A stretch of DNA of 64,000 bases from SZUA-36 sp963774415 (GCA_963774415.1 CAVZEU010000003.1:124001-188000), one strand, 5' to 3'. Shown: positions 35,671 through 46,298, counted from the first letter of the stretch. Notes: a model not told the origin generated them from the letters alone. A program made the numbers and translations.

Positions 35671-36612
35671 ATGGTTTGTGCGAAAAATAGCGGCATGACC
35701 AGCGCAGACCAAAAAAGACCGCCCATCGGGCCCGGCAGTTGGCCCGGTTGGGCCGCCGTGGCGCTGTTGTGGCTCCTGGGCCGCATGCCGCCGCGGTTGG
35801 GCCTCTGGCTGGTCAAGCCGCTGGGCCCGCTGATGTACGCGGGGCTGAGGCGCCGGCGTCAGGTTGCGCGGCGCAACATCGAAAAGTGTTTTCCTGACCT
35901 GGACCGCGGGGAACACACGGCGCTGGTGAAGGCGAGTTTTGCATCGCTGGCGCGCATGCTCATCGAAATGGCCTGGTGCTGGTCGGCACCGCCGGAGAGG
36001 GTGGCGGCGATGGTACGGGTCGAAGGTATGGAAAACCTCCAGGACGCCGAGGAAGCGGGCCGCGGCGTGCTGGTGCTGACCTTTCACTCGACGTGCATGG
36101 AAATGGGCGGCTTCATGCTGGGTCACCTCGCGCAAGCGGCCGGGGTCTACCGCCCGCTGAAAAACCCGGTGCTGGAGTGGTACCAGAACCGCAGCCGCGG
36201 CCGCTACGCCGCGGCCATGATTCCCAAGAGCGATGCCCGGCAGATCATCCGCGTGCTGCAAAGCGGCGGGGTGCTCTGGTATGCGCCGGACCAGGATTTC
36301 GGTCCCGACAAGACCGGCTTCGCCGCGTTTTTCGGAATCCAGGCGGCCACGTTGCTGGCTATTCACCGCCTGCCAGCGTTGACCGGCTGCGCGGTGCTGC
36401 CGATGTTCATGCGCTTCGATCAGCAAAGCGGCGGCTACGTGCTGACGCTGTCACCCGCCCTCGAAGACTTTCCCGGCGACGATGCGGTAACGGACCTGGC
36501 CCGTGTCAACGCGGTGCTGGAGTCGCAGGTGCGCCAGGTGCCGGAACAGTATTGGTGGATGCACCGGCGCTTCAAGACGCGCCCGGCGGGAGAGGCGCCG
36601 TTTTACGATTGA
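35671..36612 (+). CDS. Lipid A biosynthesis acyltransferase (LpxL/LpxM family)
   Basis: Membrane-bound late acyltransferase completing lipid A. Hydrophobic N terminus, then the family motif VLVLTFHSTCMEMGG, where His139 and Glu144 form an HX4E catalytic pair in place of the commoner HX4D, and the late motif GVLWYAPDQDFGPDKTGFAAFFG. 313 residues from ATG 35671; ATG at 35695 is equally possible as neither has a clear ribosome-binding site. Which acyl position it fills cannot be told. The 3' end overlaps the O-antigen-ligase-like gene by 41 bp on the opposite strand. Confidence 0.86.
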   Translation: MVCAKNSGMTSADQKRPPIGPGSWPGWAAVALLWLLGRMPPRLGLWLVKPLGPLMYAGLRRRRQVARRNIEKCFPDLDRGEHTALVKASFASLARMLIEMAWCWSAPPERVAAMVRVEGMENLQDAEEAGRGVLVLTFHSTCMEMGGFMLGHLAQAAGVYRPLKNPVLEWYQNRSRGRYAAAMIPKSDARQIIRVLQSGGVLWYAPDQDFGPDKTGFAAFFGIQAATLLAIHRLPALTGCAVLPMFMRFDQQSGGYVLTLSPALEDFPGDDAVTDLARVNAVLESQVRQVPEQYWWMHRRFKTRPAGEAPFYD

Positions 36613-37834
36613 AACAGGCCGCCCAGAGACCGAACAGCACCCATGTCAGCGACGACAGGTAGGTGCCGTAAATGGCGAAGTATGAATTGAGCGGGAACAG
36701 CAACAGGCCCAGGGCCAGGCTGAACGGTAAGGCGGCGTGGCGTGCCGCCGGGTCCATCGCCCGCCACAACCGCCAGGCCAGAATGAATCCGGCGAGCAGG
36801 CCGGCCAGCCCGATAACCCCCGTGTCCGCCATCACTTCCAGCACCAGGTTGTGGGCATGCGACGCGCCGGACTTGCCGCCCGAGTTCATCAGGTGGATAT
36901 CGCCGGCTTCGGCGTAGGTCATGTAGGCCTTGGGAAACGCCCTGACGCCGGCACCGTTGACCGGGTGGGCCCTGAATATCGCCAGGCTGGTTCTGAATAT
37001 CGGCAAGCGCAGGGTGCTGGCCGCCTCCAGGGCCGGGTAGGAACCTTTGGTCGCGGTCAGCGTCTGTTCCAGCCGGGCCTGGAACAGGGGCGAGACCAGG
37101 TAAGCCGCGAAAAAGGTCACCAACACCGTGGCGGGGATGGCGAGGGCCAACGCCCGTTGCCGTCGGCTCTCCTGCTTCAGCATCATGACCATGTAGGCGC
37201 CGACCAGCAGGGCCATCATCAGCCAGCCCGCGCGCATGCCAGCGATCAAAACGGCGCCGAACGTCAGCGCGAAGACGCCGACCCAGGCCCAGGCGGGCCA
37301 ATGACGACGGGCGTATTCGAGCAGCAGCGGTGACAGGATTGCGAGTGTCGGACCGAAGAACTGGTACTGCCGGGTGAAGATGCCGTTCAGCCGGTCCGGG
37401 TTCATCGGCGTGCCGAGCAGGTCGGTGCCGAAAAGCAGCTGTACGAACGCGTCGAAGGCCCAGAAGAGCAACAGCGCCGCCACCCAGCGAACAACCCGCT
37501 GACGCACCTGGTCTTCACGCAGCAAAACGGCCATGCTCAGCGCCGCGGCCGCAAATCGCAAAGCGGCCAGGGTGTGGATCCAGCTCGTTTGCGGCATGAC
37601 GGAGTCGAAGCTGGACAGGAGCATGGGCAGCCAGTAGCACAAAAACAGGGGCACGACGCATTTGGCCGCCCGCCGAAGCGCCGGTCGGTGTGTGGCTTTC
37701 CGGGCCAGCAGCGGCAGCCCCAGCGCCAATGCGGACAGCGGGATTTCCGCCAGCCGGCCGAACGGCAGCAAGGCGAAGAAAGCGACGGCGAGCCAGGCGG
37801 CCCAGTCGGCGGGAAGCGGCTTATTGAGCGGCAT
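36572..37834 (-). CDS. O-antigen ligase (Wzy/WaaL-like) family membrane protein
   Basis: 420 residues with about ten to eleven membrane segments and a central periplasmic loop containing NPDRLNGIFTRQYQFFG and, later, the conserved His-bearing HPVNGAGVRAFP and SHAHNLVLEVMADTGVIG motifs of the Wzy_C domain. The family joins polymerised glycans to lipid A core or polymerises O units. ATG at 37834 overlaps the glycosyltransferase stop by 14 bp, so it is co-translated. The open frame upstream to 38233 is out of frame with the real upstream gene. Confidence 0.82.
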   Translation of the reverse strand: MPLNKPLPADWAAWLAVAFFALLPFGRLAEIPLSALALGLPLLARKATHRPALRRAAKCVVPLFLCYWLPMLLSSFDSVMPQTSWIHTLAALRFAAAALSMAVLLREDQVRQRVVRWVAALLLFWAFDAFVQLLFGTDLLGTPMNPDRLNGIFTRQYQFFGPTLAILSPLLLEYARRHWPAWAWVGVFALTFGAVLIAGMRAGWLMMALLVGAYMVMMLKQESRRQRALALAIPATVLVTFFAAYLVSPLFQARLEQTLTATKGSYPALEAASTLRLPIFRTSLAIFRAHPVNGAGVRAFPKAYMTYAEAGDIHLMNSGGKSGASHAHNLVLEVMADTGVIGLAGLLAGFILAWRLWRAMDPAARHAALPFSLALGLLLFPLNSYFAIYGTYLSSLTWVLFGLWAACFNRKTAPLPPGAS

Positions 37835-38945
37835 GACGGCTGCGCTCGCCGAGGCTGGTTGCGTAGAGGGCAAGGGCCTTGCGCATCGAGGATTGAAGTG
37901 AAAACGCGGTACTTTCCGGCACCGCAGGCGGGTGCCGCAGGAAGGCGGAGGCCTTGTGCAGCAGGCCTGCCTCGTCGCCCGGCTCCACGGCCCCGGCGGG
38001 AAACATCGCGGCCAGCGTCTCCTTGACGCCGCCGTGGTTCCAGGCCACCGCGGGAATGCCGAGCGCCAGTGCTTCCGGCACCGTTCGGCCGAAGGCCTCG
38101 GGAGGGTCGCTGCACAGGTTGAACACGAGGCTGGAGGCCGCCATCCAGTCGCGCACGTCGGTGCGCGGGCCGACCAACAGCAGCCGTTTTTCGACGCCGT
38201 AACGTGCCGCCAGCCGCTGCAGTTCGCGGACATATTTCGAGCGCGCCCTGGCCTGCCCCAAAATGACGCCGTGGACGTCGTGGAATTCTTTCGCCAGGGC
38301 GGCGAGCAGCTTGACGAACACCGCGTGGCCCTTGTAGCGCGAAAGGCGTCCGGGCAGCAACAGCAGGCGTTTGTCAGCGAGTTCGGGATAGTCCGTCAGC
38401 GTCTCTTTCCACCACTGCGCCCCAGGCCGGTAACCAAACGGGAAACGGCGCCGGTCGACGCCGCCGTGTATGAGGTGCAAGTGTGAGCCGTTCCGCCTGA
38501 GGTAGTGCTTGCGGGTATGGTCGCGGATGTGTTTCGACACCGCGATCACCTGGTCGCCGCGCGCCATGATGGCGCTGTAGGGGCTGACCGAGTACTGACC
38601 GTGCACCGAGGTAATGAAAACGGGGCGCTGCGGGACGGGTAGTTTCCTCAGGGCCAGGTAACAGACCCAGGCGGGCATGCGCGAATGGGCGTGCACGATA
38701 TCGGGCCTTGCCTCCGCCAGCCAGGCGCGCAAACGGCGGACATGGCGCAGCGTGCCCGGCCGTTTGCGCCCGATGGGCCAGTCGAGCAGGGTGGCGCCGG
38801 CCTCCCTGGCCCGTTCCGCCAGCGGTCCGCTGCTCGCCACCAGGGTGACCCGGTGACCCTTCTCGCACAGGTATTCGGTGGTTTCGACGGCGACCAGTTC
38901 CGACCCGCCGATATCCAGCGACGCCAGTGCCTGTACCACGTGCAT
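37821..38945 (-). CDS. Glycosyltransferase family 4 protein
   Basis: GT-B enzyme of 374 residues. N-terminal acceptor domain with IGGSELVAVETTEYLC, and a C-terminal donor domain with LLPGRLSRYKGHAVFV and the EX7E-like PPEAFGRTVPEALALGIPAVA. Probably adds a core or O-chain sugar, given neighbours waaA, the acyltransferase and the ligase. ATG at 38945 preferred over TTG two codons earlier. Located 14 bp after the zinc-finger protein gene. Confidence 0.85.
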   Translation of the reverse strand: MHVVQALASLDIGGSELVAVETTEYLCEKGHRVTLVASSGPLAERAREAGATLLDWPIGRKRPGTLRHVRRLRAWLAEARPDIVHAHSRMPAWVCYLALRKLPVPQRPVFITSVHGQYSVSPYSAIMARGDQVIAVSKHIRDHTRKHYLRRNGSHLHLIHGGVDRRRFPFGYRPGAQWWKETLTDYPELADKRLLLLPGRLSRYKGHAVFVKLLAALAKEFHDVHGVILGQARARSKYVRELQRLAARYGVEKRLLLVGPRTDVRDWMAASSLVFNLCSDPPEAFGRTVPEALALGIPAVAWNHGGVKETLAAMFPAGAVEPGDEAGLLHKASAFLRHPPAVPESTAFSLQSSMRKALALYATSLGERSRHAAQ

Positions 38946-38959
38946 GGGCAAGCGTGGCG

Positions 38960-39169
38960 CTAGTCGATCAGCTTGTAGTGGGCGTCGCAGTAGGGGCAGA
39001 CCGCTTCTCCGGTCTCCTCGATGGGCAAATAGACGCGTGGGTGTGCATTCCAGAGTCTCTGATCAGGCTGCGGGCAGGACAGCGGCAGGTCCGCGCGGCT
39101 GACTTCCACGTGCATTTTCAGGCTCGAGTCTTTCAAGCGCTCGTTGCGGGCATCGGTTGGGTGTGTCAC
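38960..39169 (-). CDS. Small zinc-finger protein (zf-CHCC type)
   Basis: 69-residue protein with the pattern Cys...His...CPYCDAHYKL of the zf-CHCC family, related to mitochondrial complex I subunit NDUFS6. Two CxxC-type ligands (CPYC) plus an upstream Cys and His are present. GTG at 39169 is supported by GGAGA seven bases upstream; no ATG is available in frame. Often found near lipopolysaccharide genes in gammaproteobacteria; role unassigned. Confidence 0.78.
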   Translation of the reverse strand: MTHPTDARNERLKDSSLKMHVEVSRADLPLSCPQPDQRLWNAHPRVYLPIEETGEAVCPYCDAHYKLID

Positions 39170-39262
39170 TTGGTCATCTCCAGGAAGAAACTTGTCGCAT
39201 ATTCTACCCCGAGACTAGCCAGTCGGGGGCGGTGAATGCAACGGCCGCGCGACCGTTCCGGA

Positions 39263-41926
39263 TCATGAGGGGGTCGAGGTCCCGCCGCGCAAAATCCGGT
39301 CACAGACCGGCCGGGCCGCATCGAGCAGGCCTTCCACAGCCGCGGCCCCGGCATCATCCAGGACCGCCGTGAGCTTGGCCTGGTTCAGATCGGCATAAGC
39401 CCTGGCCAGTCGCCGTGCGGTATCCGTTTTCAGCCAGCCGCAGGAGGACAAGGCCTGCAGCTGTTTTGAGATTTCGGTGGAAACCAGCAACTCGGTGCCG
39501 GCGGCCGCCATCGTCAGCAGCCCGAGTTGCGTCACGAACTCGATGTCGAGCAAGCCGCCGGCGCCGTACTTCAATGCATCGCCGTCCGGGTTCTGCTCCT
39601 GTATACGGGCCCGCATACGGCGAATTTCCGCTGCCAGCTTGTCCGCATCGCGGCGCTTGTGCAGCGCCTCCAGGCGCGCCGAGGCGAAGTCTTCGGCGAT
39701 CTCCGTCTCCCCGGCCACCGGCCGTGCGCGCGTCAGCGCCTGCAATTCCCACACCCACGCCTGTTGCTGTTGATATTGGCGGAATGCGTCGATGTCGGAC
39801 AGCAGCAGGCCGGCACGCCCGTTCGGCCGCAGGCGCGCATCGGAGGTGAACAGGCGCCCCGACGGGGTGATGGCCGACAACAAGCTCAGCAGCCGGCGTA
39901 CCGTGGCCGTGTGATAGCGCTCGGCCGGTAGCGGGCGCCCGCCGTCGGAAACCGCAGCGCCGGGCCGGTACAGGAATATCAGGTCGAGATCGGAATCGAA
40001 ACCGAGCGTGCGCGCACCCAGGCTGCCGTAAGCGACGATGCACAACTGCGCGTTGGCCAGACGGCCGTGACGAGCCTGCATATCCAGGCGGGAAAGCTGC
40101 AGCACGGCCTGAATCAGGCGCTCCGCCAGGTCACTCAGGACACGCTGCGCATCCGCCGCCGGGAGCGACTCCCCCAGCAGGGCCACGGCAACCCGCAGGC
40201 TGACGGCCTGCTTGTTGTAGTTCAGGCCTTCCAGCGTGGTTTCGGTGTCCTTGTGGATTTCCATGAGCTTGGCGATACCCGCGTCGATATCTTGCCTGGA
40301 CGGCGGCAAAGCACCGAGGCTGGGGTCGATCAGTTCGTCCAGCAGGGCCGGGTAACGCGTGACCGTGTCGGCGACCCGGCGGCTGCGGGTGAATAACTCC
40401 AGCATGCGCTCGGTGGCCAGCGGGTTCTGCACCAGCAGGGACAGGTAAGCGCTGCGCCGGCAGATGCCGCTGATCAGATCGAAGACGCGGTCCTGGACGG
40501 CTTCGGCGGTTTCGCGTTCGGCAAATTTACCCAGCAGCAGCGGCATGAAGGCGTCCAGCCGCTGCGCGGCGCGCTGGCTCAGGGAAAGGCGGCCGACGCG
40601 GCGGGAAAAATCCAGCAACGGCTTGCTCACGCCGGGCGGCGGGTCGTCCTGCCGGCCGATGTTACGCAGGCTCTGCCACAGGTTATGCCACGGGTCGCTG
40701 GCGTCGGCGGCCGGTCGGCTGTCGGGCAGGCTTTGGTCAAACAATCGGCCGACACGCTTGCGGGTCGCTTCCAGCGCGCTGTCGAAGCCGGCCCGCTCCG
40801 AATAACCCATCGCGTTGGCGACCCGTTCGCCGTCTTCGCCGGCGGGAACCCGGTGGGTCTGCTGATCGTGCAGCGCCTGCACGCGGTTTTCCGTCAAACG
40901 CAGGAACTCGTAGGCCTGCAACAGGTCCCGGCAGGCGTCGCCGGGGAGGATCTGCAGTTCGCGCAGGGCTTCGATGGCGGTCAGCAGCGAAGGCGTCTGC
41001 AGTAGCGGCTCGCGGCCGCCGCGCAGCAACTGGAAGGACTGCACCAGAAATTCGATTTCGCGGATGCCTCCGGGGCCGCGCTTGATGTCGTCGAGGCGAT
41101 CGCGGCGCAGCGCATCCTGACGTACGCTGGCGTGCATCTCGCGCATCGACTCGATCGCGCCGAAGTCGATATAGCGCCGGTAGACGAAGGGTTTCAGCAG
41201 CTGCAGGAGCTGCTCTCCGGCGGAGATGTCGCCCGCGACCGGGCGGGCCTTGATCAGCGCATAGCGCTCCCAGTCGCGGCCTTCGCGCTGGTAATACTGC
41301 TCCAGTGCGTCGAAACTGCTGACCAGCGGCCCGGAAGCGCCGAATGGGCGCAACCGCGTATCCACGCGAAAGCAAAATCCATCGTCGGTGACGTCGGCCA
41401 GGCTGCCGATGATCCTGCGGCTGAGCTTGGTGAAAAACTGTTCGTTGGCCAAACCGCGTTGGCCGTCACACTGGCCGTGGTCGGGAAAGCAGAAAATGAT
41501 GTCGATATCCGACGAGAGGTTGAGTTCACACCCGCCGAGTTTGCCAAGGCCGAGCACCACCAGCTGCTGGCGGCGGCCGGCCTGGTCGCGCGGCGCGCCG
41601 AACTGCTTCTCCATGGCATCGCCGTGATAGCCGCAGCTCGTCTGCAGGCAGATTTCCGCCAGCGCGCTCAGGTCGCCGAGCGTTTCCCACAGCGGCGCCA
41701 GTTCGTTCAGGTCCCGCCAGATCAGGCGCAGCATCTCCCGGTTGCGAAATCTGCGCAAGGCGCAATCGAGGCCGCCTCGCTGCAGCTCCGCCTGCAGCCA
41801 CTCGGCATCGGGGGGGCTGACGCTCTCCAACCGTCCGCTGCTTTGCAATTCTTCCAGCCAGTCGGCGTGGTGATCGGCCAAGTGGCGCAAAAACGGGCTG
41901 TTGTCGAGGGCGCTGCCTTTGTGCAT
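39263..41926 (-). CDS. glnE: Bifunctional glutamine synthetase adenylyltransferase/deadenylase
   Basis: Controls glutamine synthetase by adding or removing AMP in response to PII state. Two nucleotidyltransferase domains are visible: GLGKLGGCELNLSSDIDIIF in the N-terminal half and AYGSLGARTLGFDSDLDLIF in the C-terminal half, each followed by helical PII-responsive domains (GPGGIREIEFLVQ and GAGGLLDIEFVTQ). ATG at 41926 gives 887 residues, a little shorter than enterobacterial GlnE, with a short N terminus. Confidence 0.94.
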   Translation of the reverse strand: MHKGSALDNSPFLRHLADHHADWLEELQSSGRLESVSPPDAEWLQAELQRGGLDCALRRFRNREMLRLIWRDLNELAPLWETLGDLSALAEICLQTSCGYHGDAMEKQFGAPRDQAGRRQQLVVLGLGKLGGCELNLSSDIDIIFCFPDHGQCDGQRGLANEQFFTKLSRRIIGSLADVTDDGFCFRVDTRLRPFGASGPLVSSFDALEQYYQREGRDWERYALIKARPVAGDISAGEQLLQLLKPFVYRRYIDFGAIESMREMHASVRQDALRRDRLDDIKRGPGGIREIEFLVQSFQLLRGGREPLLQTPSLLTAIEALRELQILPGDACRDLLQAYEFLRLTENRVQALHDQQTHRVPAGEDGERVANAMGYSERAGFDSALEATRKRVGRLFDQSLPDSRPAADASDPWHNLWQSLRNIGRQDDPPPGVSKPLLDFSRRVGRLSLSQRAAQRLDAFMPLLLGKFAERETAEAVQDRVFDLISGICRRSAYLSLLVQNPLATERMLELFTRSRRVADTVTRYPALLDELIDPSLGALPPSRQDIDAGIAKLMEIHKDTETTLEGLNYNKQAVSLRVAVALLGESLPAADAQRVLSDLAERLIQAVLQLSRLDMQARHGRLANAQLCIVAYGSLGARTLGFDSDLDLIFLYRPGAAVSDGGRPLPAERYHTATVRRLLSLLSAITPSGRLFTSDARLRPNGRAGLLLSDIDAFRQYQQQQAWVWELQALTRARPVAGETEIAEDFASARLEALHKRRDADKLAAEIRRMRARIQEQNPDGDALKYGAGGLLDIEFVTQLGLLTMAAAGTELLVSTEISKQLQALSSCGWLKTDTARRLARAYADLNQAKLTAVLDDAGAAAVEGLLDAARPVCDRILRGGTSTPS

Positions 41927-41990
41927 GGCCCCAGTATAACGGGCACCGCGCCCGTTGGGGCATGCCCCGCCGGGCAATAGCGCCCCGCGG

Positions 41991-42626
41991 CTAGAACGAA
42001 AAGGTCTTGCTCAACGTCAGCACCAGGTTGGTATCCGCGGAGCCGCCGAGCAGCCTGGCGTTGCTATGGATGACGGCGAAACTGTAATCGAGCAGGTTGG
42101 TCCGGCCAACGCTGAGGCTGTTGCCGTAGCCCGCTTCGTAATAGGTACCCGCAAAGTCATCCTCGAAAGTCCCGAGCTTGCCATAGAAGCCGTTGTGGCT
42201 CGCCGTCACGGAGTAGAACCGGTAATGCAGCGTCGGGCCGGCGAAATTGTCGTACTTGCCGAACGCCGCAGCGAAGGACAGAAACTTCCAGCCCGCGGAG
42301 GCGTTCATTTCCAGGTAATCGTCATCGAAGTGGCCGCTGTAGGTGTACCAGGTGCCGCCGAGTGAAAAATTGAAGTCTCCGACGTCAACGCCATAGCCGC
42401 CGTAGTAGTCGATTTCCAGGCCATCGCCGACGTCGGCCGCCCAGGTGCCGGCGTAAAAATTTCCGGCCTCGGCGTCGAGCCCGGCAAAGGCCGACGAATT
42501 CTTCTGCTCGATCCCCCGAAAAATGTAGTTGCTGTTCCAGCCGATGTTGGCGGAAAGGCTCTGCGCCAGCAGGCAGGGGCTGCCGAATAGCCCCAGCAAT
42601 ACAATTCCAACGCTGCATCTCACCAT
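41991..42626 (-). CDS. TorF family putative outer-membrane beta-barrel protein
   Basis: 211 residues with a signal peptide cut after about residue 22 (LLAQ). Alternating aromatic/polar strands and the N-terminal signature GWNSNYIFRGIEQ identify the TorF/CHP02001 porin-like family. It ends in SKTFSF, with the terminal Phe used by the BAM machinery. Substrate unknown. Confidence 0.83.
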   Translation of the reverse strand: MVRCSVGIVLLGLFGSPCLLAQSLSANIGWNSNYIFRGIEQKNSSAFAGLDAEAGNFYAGTWAADVGDGLEIDYYGGYGVDVGDFNFSLGGTWYTYSGHFDDDYLEMNASAGWKFLSFAAAFGKYDNFAGPTLHYRFYSVTASHNGFYGKLGTFEDDFAGTYYEAGYGNSLSVGRTNLLDYSFAVIHSNARLLGGSADTNLVLTLSKTFSF

Positions 42627-42816
42627 GGTTCTCTCTCCCGTAAAAGGCCAAAAGGGCGCGCGCCGGGCAGCATGCCGGGCGCCGCGGCTTCATACCATTC
42701 AAGAATCAGGCCATGGATGGAAATGTAATAAAATCAACGCTCCATGCGCTTCGAAAAAAGCGCGGCCGGCGTTCCGGCATCATCCGGTAGCATGCTTGCA
42801 CCGCAATGCAGCGGCC

Positions 42817-42847
42817 AAAAAAAAAGCCCCGCCGAGGGGCGGGGCTT
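42817..42847 (-). terminator. Rho-independent terminator of groESL
   Basis: In the minus direction a 10-bp GC-rich stem (AAGCCCCGCC / GGCGGGGCTT) with a 4-base loop is followed by a run of nine T residues. It lies 36 bp after the groEL stop. This is the clearest factor-independent terminator in the window. Confidence 0.93.
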
Positions 42848-42882
42848 CGTTTTGCCATTGCCGGCAGGGGCTGGCGTCCGGC

Positions 42883-44523
<1,641 letters not shown>

Positions 44524-44580
44524 AGTAATTTCCTCAATTCGTTCATTCTGTAAAAGGGGTTGTCAGCTTTGATGAAACGG

Positions 44581-44871
44581 TCAGCTTTCGATGACCGCCA
44601 TGATGTCTTCTTCGCGCATGACGAGCAGTTCCTCGCCTTCCACCTTGACCTCGGTTCCCGAGTACTTGCCGAACAAAACGGTGTCACCGACGCTGATGTC
44701 CAGTGCACGTTTTTCGCCGTTCTCGAGAATTTTGCCGTTACCCACAGCCAGTACTTCACCGCGAATCGGTTTTTCCGTCGCGGAGTCAGGAATAACTATG
44801 CCGCCAGCGGACACGCGTTCTTCTTCCGTTCGCTTCACAATCACGCGATCGTGTAATGGACGAAGTTTCAT
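44581..44871 (-). CDS. groES: 10 kDa co-chaperonin GroES
   Basis: Heptameric lid of the GroEL cage. The 96-residue product starts MKLRPLHDRVIVKR and holds the mobile loop EEERVSAGGIVIPDSA. ATG at 44871 is preceded by GGGAGA. The open frame runs 16 codons upstream but lacks homology and a ribosome-binding site there. Confidence 0.97.
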   Translation of the reverse strand: MKLRPLHDRVIVKRTEEERVSAGGIVIPDSATEKPIRGEVLAVGNGKILENGEKRALDISVGDTVLFGKYSGTEVKVEGEELLVMREEDIMAVIES

Positions 44872-44982
44872 CAGATTCTCCCTAAATTTATAAATTGAAC
44901 AGGTAACCGCCACGGTCAAACCCTGGCGGTCTGTCTGGTGCCTATGGACGCGACACTATGCACGTCAGCAGCCTGCAAGCAG

Positions 44983-45011
44983 AGTTGGGGCTGCGAAACT
45001 GTGATTTCAAG
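44983..45011 (-). promoter_or_regulatory. Sigma-32 (heat-shock) promoter of groESL
   Basis: On the minus strand CTTGAAA (45011-45005) and CCCCAACT (44990-44983) are separated by 14 bp. This matches the RpoH consensus CTTGAAA-N(13-15)-CCCCATNT at all but one position. It sits about 110 bp upstream of groES. No CIRCE inverted repeat is present. Confidence 0.75.
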
Positions 45012-45129
45012 AGCCCGGAGGCGTTTTTTTCGACAGCTGCGCAAGTCGGCGTCCGGCGCCGGGCCCGTTGCAGGTGCGCGGGTGCGCGCAGGCCTGCATT
45101 CGCGCCGGCCAATTCGGTGTAATTCCGGT

Positions 45130-45155
45130 GTAACCATTTGCAGGCGGCAGCGTAT
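45130..45155 (+). promoter_or_regulatory. Candidate ECF-type promoter for the sigma/DUF4252 operon
   Basis: GTAAC (45130-45134) and CGTAT (45151-45155) are spaced by 16 bp, the architecture of ECF promoters such as GTAAC-N16-CGNN. The -35 half belongs to a tandem repeat of GGTGTAA (45116-45122 and 45127-45133), 11 bp apart. Could mean autoregulation by the sigma factor encoded 140 bp downstream. Confidence 0.35.
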
Positions 45156-45294
45156 AGTCTGGCGAGCGCCTGATTTATTCTGGCTGAGATCAATAGGGCC
45201 CGCGGACGGGGCCGCCGCCGGCGGCGCCGGCGCCGGGGATACGGGAAAGTTGGATGCAAACGAACGGGTTCGGGAATCGCTGCGGGGCGCTCGG

Positions 45295-45783
45295 ATGAGC
45301 AGGAGGTACCGGCAATGGGTGAAAGACTACCAGGACCAGGCGTGGACCCTTGCGCGTTACCTGCTCAGGGACGCGCAGGAGGCGGAAGACGCAACCCAGG
45401 AAGCTTTCGTCAAGCTCTGGCGCAACCAGGAGACGATCGACCCGAAGCGGGTCAAGCCGTGGCTGATGAAGGTGGTGCGTAACGGTTGCCTGGATCGCTT
45501 GCGGCGCCGGCGCAACCACGTTGAACTGCGCGAGGAGCAGGTCGGGGCCGATGACCAGGGTCCCTTCGAGGGCACCGCGGCCTCCGAACTCGGCCGTTGG
45601 CTGCAGTGCGCCATCGGCCGGCTGCGGGAACCCTATCGGTCCCTGGTGGTGCTGCGCGACGTCAATCAGCACAGCTACGAGGAGGTCGCCGGGATGCTGG
45701 AATTGAGCCTGCCGCAGGTCAAGGTTTACCTGCACCGGGCGAGAAAGGAGTTGCGCGAGCAGCTCAGCGAGGTAAGACCATGA
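45295..45783 (+). CDS. ECF RNA polymerase sigma factor
   Basis: 162 residues, region 2 (ARYLLRDAQEAEDATQEAF) and region 4 (YEEVAGMLELSLPQVKVYLHRARKEL), so an ECF-type factor. First gene of a tightly coupled four-gene operon. ATG at 45295 chosen as the fold begins immediately after it; a TTG 15 codons upstream (45250) is an alternative. The frame remains open far upstream, without homology. Confidence 0.88.
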   Translation: MSRRYRQWVKDYQDQAWTLARYLLRDAQEAEDATQEAFVKLWRNQETIDPKRVKPWLMKVVRNGCLDRLRRRRNHVELREEQVGADDQGPFEGTAASELGRWLQCAIGRLREPYRSLVVLRDVNQHSYEEVAGMLELSLPQVKVYLHRARKELREQLSEVRP

Positions 45784-46298
45784 ACGAACACGACGATATT
45801 TGGGAGCGCGAGATCAACGCGTTGTTTGACGGCGAACTCGATGACGAAGCGATGGACCGGCTGCAGGCCGCAGCCCGCGCCGATGCCGATCTGGCGGGCG
45901 CCATTATCGAGGCGCAGCGGCTGCAACAGGTGATGGACACGATCCATCCCGAGAAGGCCCCCGCCAGCCTGCGCAGGCGTCTGCGCGCGATTCCGCGGCA
46001 GCAGAGCGGAACGCGGTGGCCCGGTTTGCCGGGACCGCGGTGGGCCGCGGCGCTGGCGGCCGTGCCGTTGATCATGATCGCGGTGAGCCTGATGCAGCCG
46101 GACAGACCATCGGCCAGGGAGGTGGCAAAGGCCCGTCACGATCTCGCCATTGCTTTTTCCTACCTCGACAAGGCCGGACAGTTCACGGCCCGGGAGATCC
46201 GCTCGGAGGTCGGCAATACGCTGACCGAAGCCGTCGCCGGGGCAGTGCTCAAGGACGTCAAATCACAGTATCAATCCGCAAAGGAGACCAAAGCATGA
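45780..46298 (+). CDS. Probable anti-sigma factor, single-pass membrane protein
   Basis: 172 residues. The N-terminal 75 residues (WEREINALFDGELDDEAMD...) resemble anti-sigma N-terminal domains, without the HXXXCXXC zinc motif. One transmembrane helix follows (about residues 88-102, WAAALAAVPLIMIAVSL), then a short periplasmic helical tail. Its start overlaps the sigma factor stop as ATGA, which fixes the start and implies coupled, stoichiometric synthesis. Confidence 0.78.
   Translation: MNEHDDIWEREINALFDGELDDEAMDRLQAAARADADLAGAIIEAQRLQQVMDTIHPEKAPASLRRRLRAIPRQQSGTRWPGLPGPRWAAALAAVPLIMIAVSLMQPDRPSAREVAKARHDLAIAFSYLDKAGQFTAREIRSEVGNTLTEAVAGAVLKDVKSQYQSAKETKA

Larger units (their letters stand above)
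44872..45294. other. Divergent groES / sigma-factor intergenic region, 423 bp
   Basis: No coding sequence recognised. Holds the sigma-32-type promoter for groESL on the minus strand and, on the plus strand, a tandem GGTGTAA repeat with a possible ECF promoter for the sigma factor operon. Confidence 0.6.

Noticed and set aside
44872..45010. CIRCE (HrcA) operator upstream of groES
   Set aside because: No TTAGCACTC/GAGTGCTAA inverted repeat is present; the sigma-32 elements explain regulation.
45021..45031. T-run at GCGTTTTTTTCG as a plus-strand terminator
   Set aside because: No stable GC-rich hairpin immediately precedes it.
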